20,186 nt of DNA from Lentisphaeria bacterium (lineage in GTDB: Bacteria > Verrucomicrobiota > Lentisphaeria > Victivallales > Victivallaceae): assembly GCA_900768515.1 (NCBI GenBank), contig CAAGDG010000045.1, forward strand, positions 1 through 20,186. Direction: 5' to 3'. The stretch's first letter is position 1, and every line of letters starts with the position of its first letter. Below, piece after piece: positions 7,138 to 14,319 of this stretch. The notes beneath the pieces are model-generated. The model saw only the letters and a list, made by a program, of their open reading frames with translations, made no database searches and was not told where the DNA came from. A program made the translations under genes and the position numbers.

Positions 7138-7501
7138 TAAAATTCAGACGATTCTGGACAATGCGGACAGCTGCCATTACCGAATTGAACAGGTGATTGC
7201 AATCGTAACAAATCCAGAATCTCCCATGCCCGGCGGCGTGGCCGAGTGGTTGCGCAAAATCGGAGTTGATGACGATCGCATTGAACCGGCGCTCGACGAG
7301 GCGCTTTCCCCCGAGGCGCGCGGGGCGATGTTCCGGGGGCTTATGGAGAAATACCATCTGAACAATCAGGCGACGGCGGCGCTGTTGGGCTGTTCTGTTC
7401 CGGCAATCGCCAGCTATCGGACCGGGCGAAATCCGGTTCCGATCCGACGCCTGATGCAGCTGCAGCGAATCGTCGAGGCGATCGACGCTGCGAGACAGTA
7501 G
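7124..7501 (+). CDS. Helix-turn-helix protein, antitoxin/regulator-like
   Basis: In this 125-residue protein the C-terminal part (about 75-125) reads as a helix-turn-helix: MEKYHLNNQATAALLGCSVP then AIASYRTGRNPVPIRRLMQL, the style of XRE-family and HigA/MqsA-type antitoxin domains. The N-terminal half is acidic and helical. It closes the operon that begins at 6018 and is followed by a strong hairpin. As the only DNA-binding product of the operon it may autoregulate it through the palindrome at 5953-5966; that is inference. A toxin partner is not obvious, although the upstream small protein could be one. Confidence 0.7.
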   Translation: MTTTDKIQTILDNADSCHYRIEQVIAIVTNPESPMPGGVAEWLRKIGVDDDRIEPALDEALSPEARGAMFRGLMEKYHLNNQATAALLGCSVPAIASYRTGRNPVPIRRLMQLQRIVEAIDAARQ

Positions 7502-7502
7502 T

Positions 7503-7545
7503 AAAATCAAAAACGGTTTGCTCAAACTGGGCAAACCGTTTATCA
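7503..7545. terminator. Bidirectional intrinsic terminator
   Basis: A perfect 11-bp stem (AAACGGTTTGC at 7511-7521, GCAAACCGTTT at 7531-7541) has a 9-base loop. The T-rich side reads TTTATCATTT rightward and GTTTTTGATTTTA leftward, so it can end the rightward operon and stop leftward read-through. Confidence 0.8.
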
Positions 7546-7619
7546 TTTCCTGCGCAAACTATTTTTTATACTACACTTGTTCTCCCCCCCACCTCGCTGA
7601 AGTCATCCTGTATTCCCAC

Positions 7620-7650
7620 ACAAAAAAGCGGCAGGGGGAAACCCTGCCGC
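7620..7650 (-). terminator. Leftward intrinsic terminator
   Basis: A perfect 9-bp stem, GCGGCAGGG (7628-7636) with CCCTGCCGC (7642-7650), has a 5-base loop and on the leftward strand is followed by TTTTTTGTG. It lies about 200 bases beyond the first terminator after the early operon, so it is a second stop or the end of an unseen leftward RNA. Confidence 0.75.
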
Positions 7651-7724
7651 GCCATTTCGCTTTTCTTGTTTTACTTCTTTTCACGGGGAGTGGAGCTTGT
7701 TATACAGAGAGAATAGATTTACAC

Positions 7725-7750
7725 AGGTGACAATAGGTGATCTGAGGTGG
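7725..7750 (+). repeat. Three direct repeats at 10-base spacing
   Basis: AGGTGA at 7725-7730, AGGTGA at 7735-7740 and AGGTGG at 7745-7750 are spaced exactly 10 bases apart, one helical turn, so bound proteins would line up on one face of the DNA. They lie in the convergent non-coding gap next to the end of the early operon. Confidence 0.5.
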
Positions 7751-7791
7751 GAATCAGGCGCCGTCAGGTTTACGCAAAACGGGAGGTTCCG

Positions 7792-7847
7792 GTGTGCCGA
7801 GTGAGGATGAACGGCATCGACTTGAGTGTGCCGAATGAGTGTGCCGA
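7792..7847 (+). repeat. Three copies of GTGTGCCGA
   Basis: GTGTGCCGA occurs at 7792-7800, 7826-7834 and 7839-7847, the first two followed by GTGAG and ATGAG. The remaining sequence of the 7542-7848 gap holds no convincing gene on either strand. Clustered short repeats near the end of a transposable phage could be transposase or regulator sites. Confidence 0.45.
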
Positions 7848-7848
7848 C

Positions 7849-7878
7849 AAAAAAATCCCCCCGGTTGTCCGGAGGGAT
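7849..7878 (-). terminator. Terminator of the leftward early operon
   Basis: On the leftward strand ATCCCTCCGG, a 4-base loop and CCGGGGGGAT form a 10-bp stem with one G-T pair, followed by TTTTTTT. It starts 7 bases after the cytosine methyltransferase stop codon. Confidence 0.9.
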
Positions 7879-7884
7879 CGTTCA

Positions 7885-8661
7885 TCAGAACCGGTTGCTC
7901 AGAATCCGCCAGGCGAGTGCAGCCACTGCAGGTATTTGTCCATTGCCAGCGGCTCTAACGCGGTCCACAGCATGGGCCACCCCATCAGGCGTTCGACCAG
8001 CGAGACCGTCGGCCACAAGTCGATCCGGATCAGCATCTGACAGACCAGCGATTGCTTCTGCGCTCCATAAGTGGCCCGCTTGAGCGACCTTTTGCTGCTC
8101 CCCGGCGTCATCCAGCCGGCCATCGTGCGACTGATGCTTCCCCAGTATCCATAATCGGTCTCGCTTAATGGGGTATCCGAGGTGTCCAGCCCCCAGAACA
8201 CACCAGCGCGCATCATACCCCATCTCGGCCAGCGAAGCGAGGACTTCTTCGAGTCCACGAGTGGCGAGCATGGGGCTATTTTCCACGAATGCGAACGCCG
8301 GTCGTATTTCGCCGATAATGCGCGCCATCTCGAACCAGAGTCCTGATTTCCGTCCGGAGATTCCGCAACCCTTGCCGCTCGAGCTGATATCCTGACAAGG
8401 AAATCCACCGCTGACTGTGAGTTTGTCGCGGATGCTGACGAGCCACTCGATGTAACCACGGCACTCCTCATTGTCGATCCGGAACGTTGTGACGTCGTCC
8501 CAGATCGGGAACATCGGGCAGCAGAGATCCCGCTGCCGCTGCAGCAGGACGCGGCGGCAATACGGCTCAATCTCAACGGCTCCCACAGTAGTATGGCCGA
8601 GAAGGTTTTTTCCGAGAATACCTCCTCCAGCTCCGGCAAATAACTCCAACTCATACATCAT
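7885..8661 (-). CDS. DNA (cytosine-5) methyltransferase
   Basis: The 258-residue protein contains the ordered C5-methyltransferase motifs: motif I LFAGAGGG (7-14) for S-adenosylmethionine, motif IV GFPCQ with the catalytic cysteine (C89), motif VI ENSP (127-130), motif VIII RDRLW (167-171) and motif X GNGQIPAVAALAW near the end. All key residues are present, so it should be active, but it is short for the family because the target-recognition region between motifs VIII and IX is small. No restriction enzyme is adjacent, so it is probably a solitary methylase that protects phage DNA. Two ATGs (8661, 8658) are possible; it overlaps the upstream methyltransferase gene by about 10 bases. It is the last gene of the early operon. 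Confidence 0.9.
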   Translation of the reverse strand: MMYELELFAGAGGGILGKNLLGHTTVGAVEIEPYCRRVLLQRQRDLCCPMFPIWDDVTTFRIDNEECRGYIEWLVSIRDKLTVSGGFPCQDISSSGKGCGISGRKSGLWFEMARIIGEIRPAFAFVENSPMLATRGLEEVLASLAEMGYDARWCVLGAGHLGYPIKRDRLWILGKHQSHDGRLDDAGEQQKVAQAGHLWSAEAIAGLSDADPDRLVADGLAGRTPDGVAHAVDRVRAAGNGQIPAVAALAWRILSNRF

Positions 8662-9529
8662 CCTTTTTCTGTTTTTCCTTGATTCGGCGCATTGCTTCCG
8701 GATTTCTCCAGATGCACTCGATGCGCTTTTGCTTTTCTCTTACTTTTCCCGCACCCTGGAGGCCGCTGTGGCGCGTCCGGCCCGCGGCGCTGCAGCAGAC
8801 CTCGAGTTCCGTCTTGTCCCACCCTGCGGCCGCCAGCGGCGCATACAACGCATTGTCGTAACCCGAAAGGACAACCGCTCCATCGTATCGCAGCAGCGTC
8901 TCGATCAGCGCTTCGTGGTCGCTGTCGCGCAGCTCGTGCTCGTAGCCTCCCGCCTTGCGCGATCCAGCGACGTAGGGCGGATCGCAGTACGCGAGCCAGC
9001 CCGGCCCGCTGAACCGCTCGAGGCAGTCTCTCCAGTCGCAGCATTCGATTTGGACACGTTGCATCCGATCGTGGACGAGCGGCAGATTCTCGAAACAGGA
9101 ACACCAGCGCCCGGTCGGCGTCGTGGTGACGCCGGTTCCCCAGGACTTCCCGAACATCCCTCCGAAGCTCTGCTGGATGACGAAATACCACCGCACCGCC
9201 TGCTCGACCGGATCGTGGATCGCTGGCCAGGTGCGCAGAAACTCCTCGTACAGCTCGCGCGAATACGGCAGCTCCCTCACTCGAGCCATGAACGGCCCGA
9301 AAAAGTCACGAGATGCGATCACCCGGAAAAAGCTCACAATGCCGCGATTTACGTCATTATAGACCTCGACCTCCGCGGGCGGTTTCGCGAGCAGAATCGA
9401 CGCTCCGCCGCCGAACGGTTCGATGTAGAACTCGTGCGGCGGCAGGGCCGCAAGGAGCGCGTTTTTGATCTTCGGGCTGCCTTTCCCTCCAAACCAGGCA
9501 AACGGAGCGCGAATTTTGCTGTTCGTCAT
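8651..9529 (-). CDS. D12-class DNA adenine-N6 methyltransferase
   Basis: The 292-residue protein shows the Dam/D12 pattern: motif I PFAWFGGKG (9-17) for cofactor binding, the IEPFGGGAS segment just after it, and catalytic motif IV CDPPY (182-186). The length fits the family. I placed the start at the ATG at 9529, preceded by GAGG at a suitable distance; the frame remains open upstream to 9679, but that stretch forms a terminator-like structure and has no ribosome binding site. It overlaps the cytosine methyltransferase downstream. Together the two would give the phage DNA two methylation marks, plausibly to escape host restriction. Confidence 0.9.
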   Translation of the reverse strand: MTNSKIRAPFAWFGGKGSPKIKNALLAALPPHEFYIEPFGGGASILLAKPPAEVEVYNDVNRGIVSFFRVIASRDFFGPFMARVRELPYSRELYEEFLRTWPAIHDPVEQAVRWYFVIQQSFGGMFGKSWGTGVTTTPTGRWCSCFENLPLVHDRMQRVQIECCDWRDCLERFSGPGWLAYCDPPYVAGSRKAGGYEHELRDSDHEALIETLLRYDGAVVLSGYDNALYAPLAAAGWDKTELEVCCSAAGRTRHSGLQGAGKVREKQKRIECIWRNPEAMRRIKEKQKKDDV

Positions 9530-9560
9530 GTCTTTCATCCTCTTTTTCAGGTTTTGACAA

Positions 9561-9658
9561 TGAAAAAAGGCCCGGCGATTGCGCAAACCGTCTTTACGTG
9601 TTACCTTAAACACTCGCCTACGAGCGGTAAAACGGTTCTGGTGCGTCATCACCGGGCC
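9561..9658 (-). ncRNA. Nested hairpin with U-run: attenuator or small-RNA candidate
   Basis: Three nested stems are visible: GGCCCGG (9569-9575) with CCGGGCC (9652-9658), AACCGT (9586-9591) with ACGGTT (9632-9637), and TTACC (9601-9605) with GGTAA (9626-9630). On the leftward transcript the outer stem is followed at once by TTTTTT (9568-9563), the layout of an intrinsic terminator with a large structured loop. It occupies the 196-base gap between gemA and the adenine methyltransferase, where there is otherwise no gene. It could limit methyltransferase expression or be the 3' end of a small RNA. Confidence 0.55.
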
Positions 9659-9725
9659 GGGGAGTGACAGGGGCGGCAACCCCTTATCTCTCCCGCTCTC
9701 TTATGCGATTTTCACTGCTGCTACA

Positions 9726-10175
9726 TCAAAATGGCACCTCCTGCGCAACCCTCGCGCGCTCATGTTCGAGGCGCAGTTTGAGCGCCTCAATGGTTCGATA
9801 CGCCTCTTTCCCGGTCAGGGCGGAGAGGTCGGCGGCGTCCTGGATCGCGGAGTTCCCGGACGCCCGCCGGACAAATCCGAGCAGGTAGCTGACCGTGCGT
9901 TCGGGCCGAGGCAGGTAGTTCCGCAGCCCCGGACGGTCGTCACCTCCGAGCCAGAGCGCCCAGATTTTGCGCTCCGCGGGGCTTTTGACGCGATTTTTCT
10001 CGCTCTGACGGCGTTCATCCCGGATCGCGTAAAGCCGCGCCATGACGGCCCGGTCGCCGAACTCGTCGAGGTATTTCGCCGAGTCCACCCCGGCGACCTC
10101 GCGCAGGATCGCTCGGTACTCCGCCTCAGGCAAGCCGAGCTCTTTCTTGATGATATGGATCGCCGCCAGACTCAT
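9726..10175 (-). CDS. gemA: GemA-like protein (DUF1018)
   Basis: This 149-residue protein begins MSLAAIHIIKKELGLPEAEY and continues RAILREVAGVDSAKYLDEF, matching the N-terminal signature of Mu GemA-like proteins (short helices, L-x-x-x-E-Y-R and a conserved SAKYL-like segment), with KIWALWLGGDD in the middle and a helical C-terminal end. In Mu, GemA affects host gene expression and DNA topology, and gemA follows the A and B genes, as here. The ATG overlaps the previous stop (TAATG) and has GAGGAAC upstream. A longer open frame to 10301 would overlap the preceding gene and is not needed. Confidence 0.8.
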   Translation of the reverse strand: MSLAAIHIIKKELGLPEAEYRAILREVAGVDSAKYLDEFGDRAVMARLYAIRDERRQSEKNRVKSPAERKIWALWLGGDDRPGLRNYLPRPERTVSYLLGFVRRASGNSAIQDAADLSALTGKEAYRTIEALKLRLEHERARVAQEVPF

Positions 10176-10486
10176 TATTGTTCCTCGTTTTGCCGCATCA
10201 GTTCCGGGGCGAGCTTTTGAGCCGTCCTGGCCGCATTGAGATAGCGGCGCGCCTGCTTCATTTTGGCATATTTCCGCGCCCACACCGGGTCTTTTTCGCA
10301 TTGCTCAGCGATAATTTCCGCCTTGCGGGCTGCGCGGGCGGATTTCAACAGCCGATCTGAGATCAGCTTGAGTTCCTTGTTGATCGCGGTGGCGGTCGAA
10401 CGGTCATACATACCCGCCTCGGCGCGCGTTTTTGCGATCACTTCCGAGGCGCGAATATAGGCGAGTACTTTCGGGGATAATTCCAT
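10175..10486 (-). CDS. Small helical protein between B and gemA
   Basis: The 103-residue protein is almost entirely helical and basic (MELSPKVLAYIRASEVIAKT; ARAARKAEIIAEQCEKD; KQARRYLNAARTAQKL). No family is recognised. The ATG at 10486 follows GGAGGAGTG, part of which lies in the end of the ATPase gene. Small genes in this spot of the Mu early region are typically semi-essential helpers of replication or host takeover; nothing more specific can be said. Confidence 0.7.
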   Translation of the reverse strand: MELSPKVLAYIRASEVIAKTRAEAGMYDRSTATAINKELKLISDRLLKSARAARKAEIIAEQCEKDPVWARKYAKMKQARRYLNAARTAQKLAPELMRQNEEQ

Positions 10487-10488
10487 TT

Positions 10489-11580
10489 TCACTCCTCCGG
10501 CCAGATGCCGCCCGAGCGTCTCCACTCGACCGCCAGTTTCAGATCATCAAAACACAGCTGCCGGTTCTGTCGGGCGGCCCATTCCGACGCGCGGACGAGG
10601 TCTTCGAACAGCGTCCGCAGCTTTCCGTCGCGCTGGAGAGCGAGCGAATAGGCGTACTCGATCATCCGCGCCGGCGGATCCGGCAGAAACGATTTTACAA
10701 CCGCTTCGACCTCGCTGCGGAACACCCGTTCAGGGACGGTGAGCTGAAATTTGATCCGGCCGAAAAACTGCTCGAAATAGTCAGCCTGCTCTCCTGACCT
10801 CATCCGAGAGAGGTAGACGTCGGTGAAAATCATGACGACCGCGCAACCGGTCATGTCGTGCAGGTCGCGCAGCAGCTCGATCGCGGCGGTGCTGCCGCTC
10901 CCGGTGCGCGGAATCAGGTGGCCGGCCTCGTCGGCGATAATCACGTTGCGGGATGTAAACGCTCTGAACAGCCGGAGTTCCAGCTGCGAGGTTTTGAGCC
11001 CGGCGGTGCCGATTCCGCACTGCTGACAGAGCAGCGTCACCAGAACGCGGCGGGTGCAGCCGGAGGGGACGCGAACATACCGGGTTCGGCCGTGGTTGTT
11101 CATCCTGGCCCAGTAGCGCGCGGTGTAGGTTTTTCCGCGTCCGGTCGGCCCCTGAATCGTCACCATCGCCGAGAAATCACGCGCATAGTCGAGCGCCTCG
11201 ATGATCCGTTTGGTTACTATCGTTCCGACGAGCGGCATTTTCTGGGCCGCCCGCGCCTTGAGGTTGATGATCGCCGCGCAGAACGTCTCGAGCGAACCGT
11301 CGAATGCGCCGGTCAAAACGTCGTAGATGAATTTATAGTCATATCCGAGCGCGCGTTCGAGCTCGATTTTGCTGTTCCCGAGCACATCGAACGTGTACCC
11401 CCAGAGCCACTCGAGCAGCTCCTGCTCCGGCTCCGAATAGCGGCGGATTCCCGCCCGGAACATGTTGAGTCCGATGTTGATGACGTCGCGGCTCATTCCG
11501 GCCTCGGGGGCGGGGTTTTCGCTGTTGTGCCTGGCGTGCGTTTCGTCTCCGGTCGCGGTTCCTGCGTTGCGGGTTCTCAT
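10489..11580 (-). CDS. MuB-like AAA+ ATPase, transposition target protein
   Basis: The 363-residue protein has a Walker A motif GPTGRGKT (about 144-151) and a Walker B motif VIIADE (about 213-218), followed by a region with conserved arginines. The N-terminal 60 residues contain a helical, HTH-like segment. In Mu, B binds ATP and DNA, selects target sites and activates the transposase, and B is encoded directly downstream of A, as here (26 bases apart). Two in-frame ATGs occur at 11586 and 11580; the second has AGGAG at 8 bases and is preferred. Family assignment rests on motifs and gene order. Confidence 0.85.
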   Translation of the reverse strand: MRTRNAGTATGDETHARHNSENPAPEAGMSRDVINIGLNMFRAGIRRYSEPEQELLEWLWGYTFDVLGNSKIELERALGYDYKFIYDVLTGAFDGSLETFCAAIINLKARAAQKMPLVGTIVTKRIIEALDYARDFSAMVTIQGPTGRGKTYTARYWARMNNHGRTRYVRVPSGCTRRVLVTLLCQQCGIGTAGLKTSQLELRLFRAFTSRNVIIADEAGHLIPRTGSGSTAAIELLRDLHDMTGCAVVMIFTDVYLSRMRSGEQADYFEQFFGRIKFQLTVPERVFRSEVEAVVKSFLPDPPARMIEYAYSLALQRDGKLRTLFEDLVRASEWAARQNRQLCFDDLKLAVEWRRSGGIWPEE

Positions 11581-11605
11581 ACTCATTTCTCCTGCTGTGT
11601 GGTTG

Positions 11606-13534
11606 TTAAAAATCGTCGTCCCGGCGGGACGTCATGAACTGATTGAAATCCTGCAGCTGCTGCGGGTTCGGTTTGTCCTCCGGCGCGGTCGGCGGCGTCA
11701 TGACCGCCCGGCTGAACTCTCTCCGGCGCACGTCCTCCTCATCCTCGCGGAATTCGAGTTTTCGCCCGCGGTCCTGCGCTTTCGGTGCGGGTTCGATGGT
11801 GCCCGGCAGCGTGAACCGGGTGAACTCGTGCGCGGCTCCCTTGACGCTGCGGCGGCTGCCGACGGGGACGAGCGGCGCGTCGGGATCGGCGAGGAACAGT
11901 TCGATCGGCGACGCCTGGGAGCGGCCCCCGGTGAGCCGGTCGAGCGTGGTTCTTGCCTCGCGCAGCTGTCGGCGCTGACGGCCGATAAGCTCGCTGATTG
12001 CGGCGCGGGCCTCCTCATCGTCGAGCGCGAGCGCGCGGATCGCCTCGCGGGTGCGGGCCTCGCCGATCAGTGCGCCGTCCGGCGTATAGCAGAGCACGCG
12101 GGTCGGATCGAAGGGATCCGACTTGACCAGAGCTTTTGTTCCCACCTTGAGCCGGTCGCAGTAGTAGAGTTTCCCGTCGAGCGAAACCGCCGGCCCGCGT
12201 CCGACCGTGCGGACGCCCTCGGGCCTACAGACCGCGTACCGGAGCTGTTCGGCGCTCATGGCCGGGCGCGGCTGCCGGGCGTTCCAGATCTCGGCCGGGG
12301 ATTTCCCCCGGTGGATGTCGCCGCTCTTCGGCGTCGCGTGGTAGCTGTCGAGCCAGTCGGCGAACGCCCGGCAGAACAGATCGAGATCCGGAAGCTCCTC
12401 CGGATGGGTGTCGAAATAGTCCGCGGCGAGCGTCCGCTCACCCGGCCGGCTGCCGAGATAGTCCGGAAACATTTTATCAAATTGCTGCATCATGTCGCGG
12501 AACGCGCGTTCGATCGTTTTCGCCCTGGCATTGTACGCGATCGAGTTGATGAGCGTAATGCCGAGCTCGCGGAAAATCGAGTGCTCGACGCCGTCGACGA
12601 CGAGCGGCGTCGAAAATCCCTGCGCGCAGTAGTCCTTTCCGTTGTCGAAATAGGCCACGGCGGGCGGTTGGCCGCCGGTATTCAGGCAGTAGAGCGCGAG
12701 CGTGCGGATGAGCGTCTCCGCGTTGACCGGCTCGGTGGTGATCCAGTATGCGCTCATGAACCAGCTGCGGCCGTCGATGAGGGCCGCGATGGTCGGACGG
12801 GCGGCGCGGTATTTGCCGGTCTGCGGATCGAGCACGCGGACGCGGGTGTCGAACGTCCGGGAGTCACCGATCACGACCTCGCCGGCCGGGATGTCTCGCC
12901 AGTCTCGTTTGATGTAGTCGATGCAGCGGTTTTTGCACGCCTCCTCTCCCTCGCGGGCGAGGATCACCACCGCCGGATCGAGCTGCGCGATCCGGTAACG
13001 CGCCTGTGCCAGAGTCGGGATACGGACGGTCGGATCGATCGCGCGCATTTTCGCCGCCGCGTTGCGGTACGCGACCGAGATCGGAAGCCGGTTTAAATTG
13101 AGGTAAAACGCATAAAAATATTCCCAGAACCGAGCGTCGCCGCGCGCCTTTTGAATGCCTCGGGTGTAGCCGTCGGCGAGGCGGCGCAGGATCTCGTCGT
13201 CACCGCCGCCCTGACGGACAGCGGGACGCCAGTTCCGGAGGTTGTTATAGGTGAGCTGCGAGGCTCCGCCGTGTCCGGAGCTGCGCAGGATCGGAAACTC
13301 GAGCGCATGATTGACTGCGACGAACTCACAGGCGTCGGCGTCGGAGAGGCGGCGGGTCGCCTTGGTGATTTCAACCAGGCGGACGAACCGGAGCCGCTCG
13401 GCGGCCTTGCCGCGGGCGTCGACCGGGAGCTCGGCAACCGCGACCGGAGCGGGAACACAGCGAACCGGTTTTGCCGGCAACTGTGAATCACTGCGCCGCG
13501 CGGGCAGTTTTTTCAGAAAATCGAGAGCTCCCAT
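11606..13534 (-). CDS. Mu-type DDE transposase
   Basis: This 642-residue protein is of the size of MuA. The catalytic triad can be placed: D224 in VIGDSRTFD, D297 in AYFDNGKDY and E342 in ARAKTIERAF, within an rve/retroviral-integrase-like core (about 215-400). The N-terminal part (about 45-200) would carry the end- and enhancer-binding helical domains, and the C-terminal part (about 440-642) a beta-barrel followed by the charged tail that in MuA contacts B. It should cut the phage ends and join them to target DNA. The ATG follows GAGGGGGTAAAAC. The long rightward open frames over this gene are mirror images of its GC-rich codons. Confidence 0.93.
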   Translation of the reverse strand: MGALDFLKKLPARRSDSQLPAKPVRCVPAPVAVAELPVDARGKAAERLRFVRLVEITKATRRLSDADACEFVAVNHALEFPILRSSGHGGASQLTYNNLRNWRPAVRQGGGDDEILRRLADGYTRGIQKARGDARFWEYFYAFYLNLNRLPISVAYRNAAAKMRAIDPTVRIPTLAQARYRIAQLDPAVVILAREGEEACKNRCIDYIKRDWRDIPAGEVVIGDSRTFDTRVRVLDPQTGKYRAARPTIAALIDGRSWFMSAYWITTEPVNAETLIRTLALYCLNTGGQPPAVAYFDNGKDYCAQGFSTPLVVDGVEHSIFRELGITLINSIAYNARAKTIERAFRDMMQQFDKMFPDYLGSRPGERTLAADYFDTHPEELPDLDLFCRAFADWLDSYHATPKSGDIHRGKSPAEIWNARQPRPAMSAEQLRYAVCRPEGVRTVGRGPAVSLDGKLYYCDRLKVGTKALVKSDPFDPTRVLCYTPDGALIGEARTREAIRALALDDEEARAAISELIGRQRRQLREARTTLDRLTGGRSQASPIELFLADPDAPLVPVGSRRSVKGAAHEFTRFTLPGTIEPAPKAQDRGRKLEFREDEEDVRRREFSRAVMTPPTAPEDKPNPQQLQDFNQFMTSRRDDDF

Positions 13535-13545
13535 GTTTTACCCCC

Positions 13546-14307
13546 TCACAATGCCTTTGCGATGACCGCTTCGATTTCCTCAACCTCGCTCAGCAGCGCG
13601 GCTTTTGCGGCCTGCAGCGTTGCGACGTCGGGACATTCGCGGCGCTTCTCGAATTCGAGCGCCGCGCCGAGGAGTCCCATGCCGGCGCGCAGACTCTGCG
13701 CGGCCTTGTCGTCGTTGTTGACCGCCGCGACCAGATCCGCCGGTTCGAGCCGCCAGACCGTATCGAGCGCCCGGTCGAAACCGGGGAGATCCGGCTGGGC
13801 ACTTTCCTCCGCCGGGCGGCCGGCTTCCCCGAGCCACTCCGCGACCGCCGCGCGCACCTCTCCGCGTGTCATTTTGTCAACCGGTTTGCTCAGGCGGGAG
13901 AGGAATGCCGCGAGCTGTTCCGCCGGGATTCGCGTGACCGCGTACAGTTTATCCCAGTCTGTCGCAAACAGCCGCCGGTACAAATTCACAGTGTTGTTAC
14001 AACACTCTCTTTGAGTGTCTCCGAGACACTCGCGCAAACCGATCAGCATTTTTCCGACCTTGTGCAGGTGGTGGAGGTAACTGCCTTCCAGCCCGAACCG
14101 CTCGCGCGCCCAGTTGACCCATGCGACCGCGTCGCGGATGTGATCGCGGCGAACCAGCGCGACCGCGACCGCCGTCGTGGCGGCAGTCCGGGCGCTGACC
14201 TTGAGCGCGAACTCCACCGCTCCGGTCAGTTCCTCGGCGGAGAAACCGAACTCACCGGCGGCGATCGCCTCCATCACCTCGAGATTTTTGACACTGGTTT
14301 CACTCAT
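13546..14307 (-). CDS. Unknown early protein upstream of the transposase
   Basis: The 253-residue protein is largely helical. An Ala/Val-rich helix (TAATTAVAVALVRRDHIRDA) is followed by a WVNWARERFGL segment and a cysteine pair in RECCNNTVNLYRRLF. I recognise no domain. It lies between the Gam-like gene and the transposase, where Mu-like phages of other hosts carry poorly characterised early genes, and starts at an ATG with GAGG upstream. Its coding sequence contains two adjacent strong inverted repeats (13991-14005 and 14013-14031), which may shape the operon messenger RNA. Confidence 0.75.
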   Translation of the reverse strand: MSETSVKNLEVMEAIAAGEFGFSAEELTGAVEFALKVSARTAATTAVAVALVRRDHIRDAVAWVNWARERFGLEGSYLHHLHKVGKMLIGLRECLGDTQRECCNNTVNLYRRLFATDWDKLYAVTRIPAEQLAAFLSRLSKPVDKMTRGEVRAAVAEWLGEAGRPAEESAQPDLPGFDRALDTVWRLEPADLVAAVNNDDKAAQSLRAGMGLLGAALEFEKRRECPDVATLQAAKAALLSEVEEIEAVIAKAL

Positions 14308-14319
14308 CCGGCGACCTCG

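Noticed and set aside
7609..7622. TGTATT followed by CCCACACA, similar to the Mu left terminus
   Set aside because: Only six bases match and no inverted partner or target duplication can be seen in the window.
8471..9667. Long rightward open frame (398 codons) opposite the methyltransferases
   Set aside because: It mirrors two clear methyltransferase genes on the other strand, has low-complexity Arg/Ala-rich content and no ribosome binding site.
9530..9679. N-terminal extension of the adenine methyltransferase
   Set aside because: Cofactor motif I already lies close to the start at 9529 as is usual; the extension overlaps a terminator-like structure and lacks a ribosome binding site.
11462..13096. 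Long rightward open frame (544 codons) opposite transposase and ATPase
   Set aside because: It is a by-product of GC-rich codon use on the opposite strand; the transposase catalytic triad and ATPase motifs fix the true strand.
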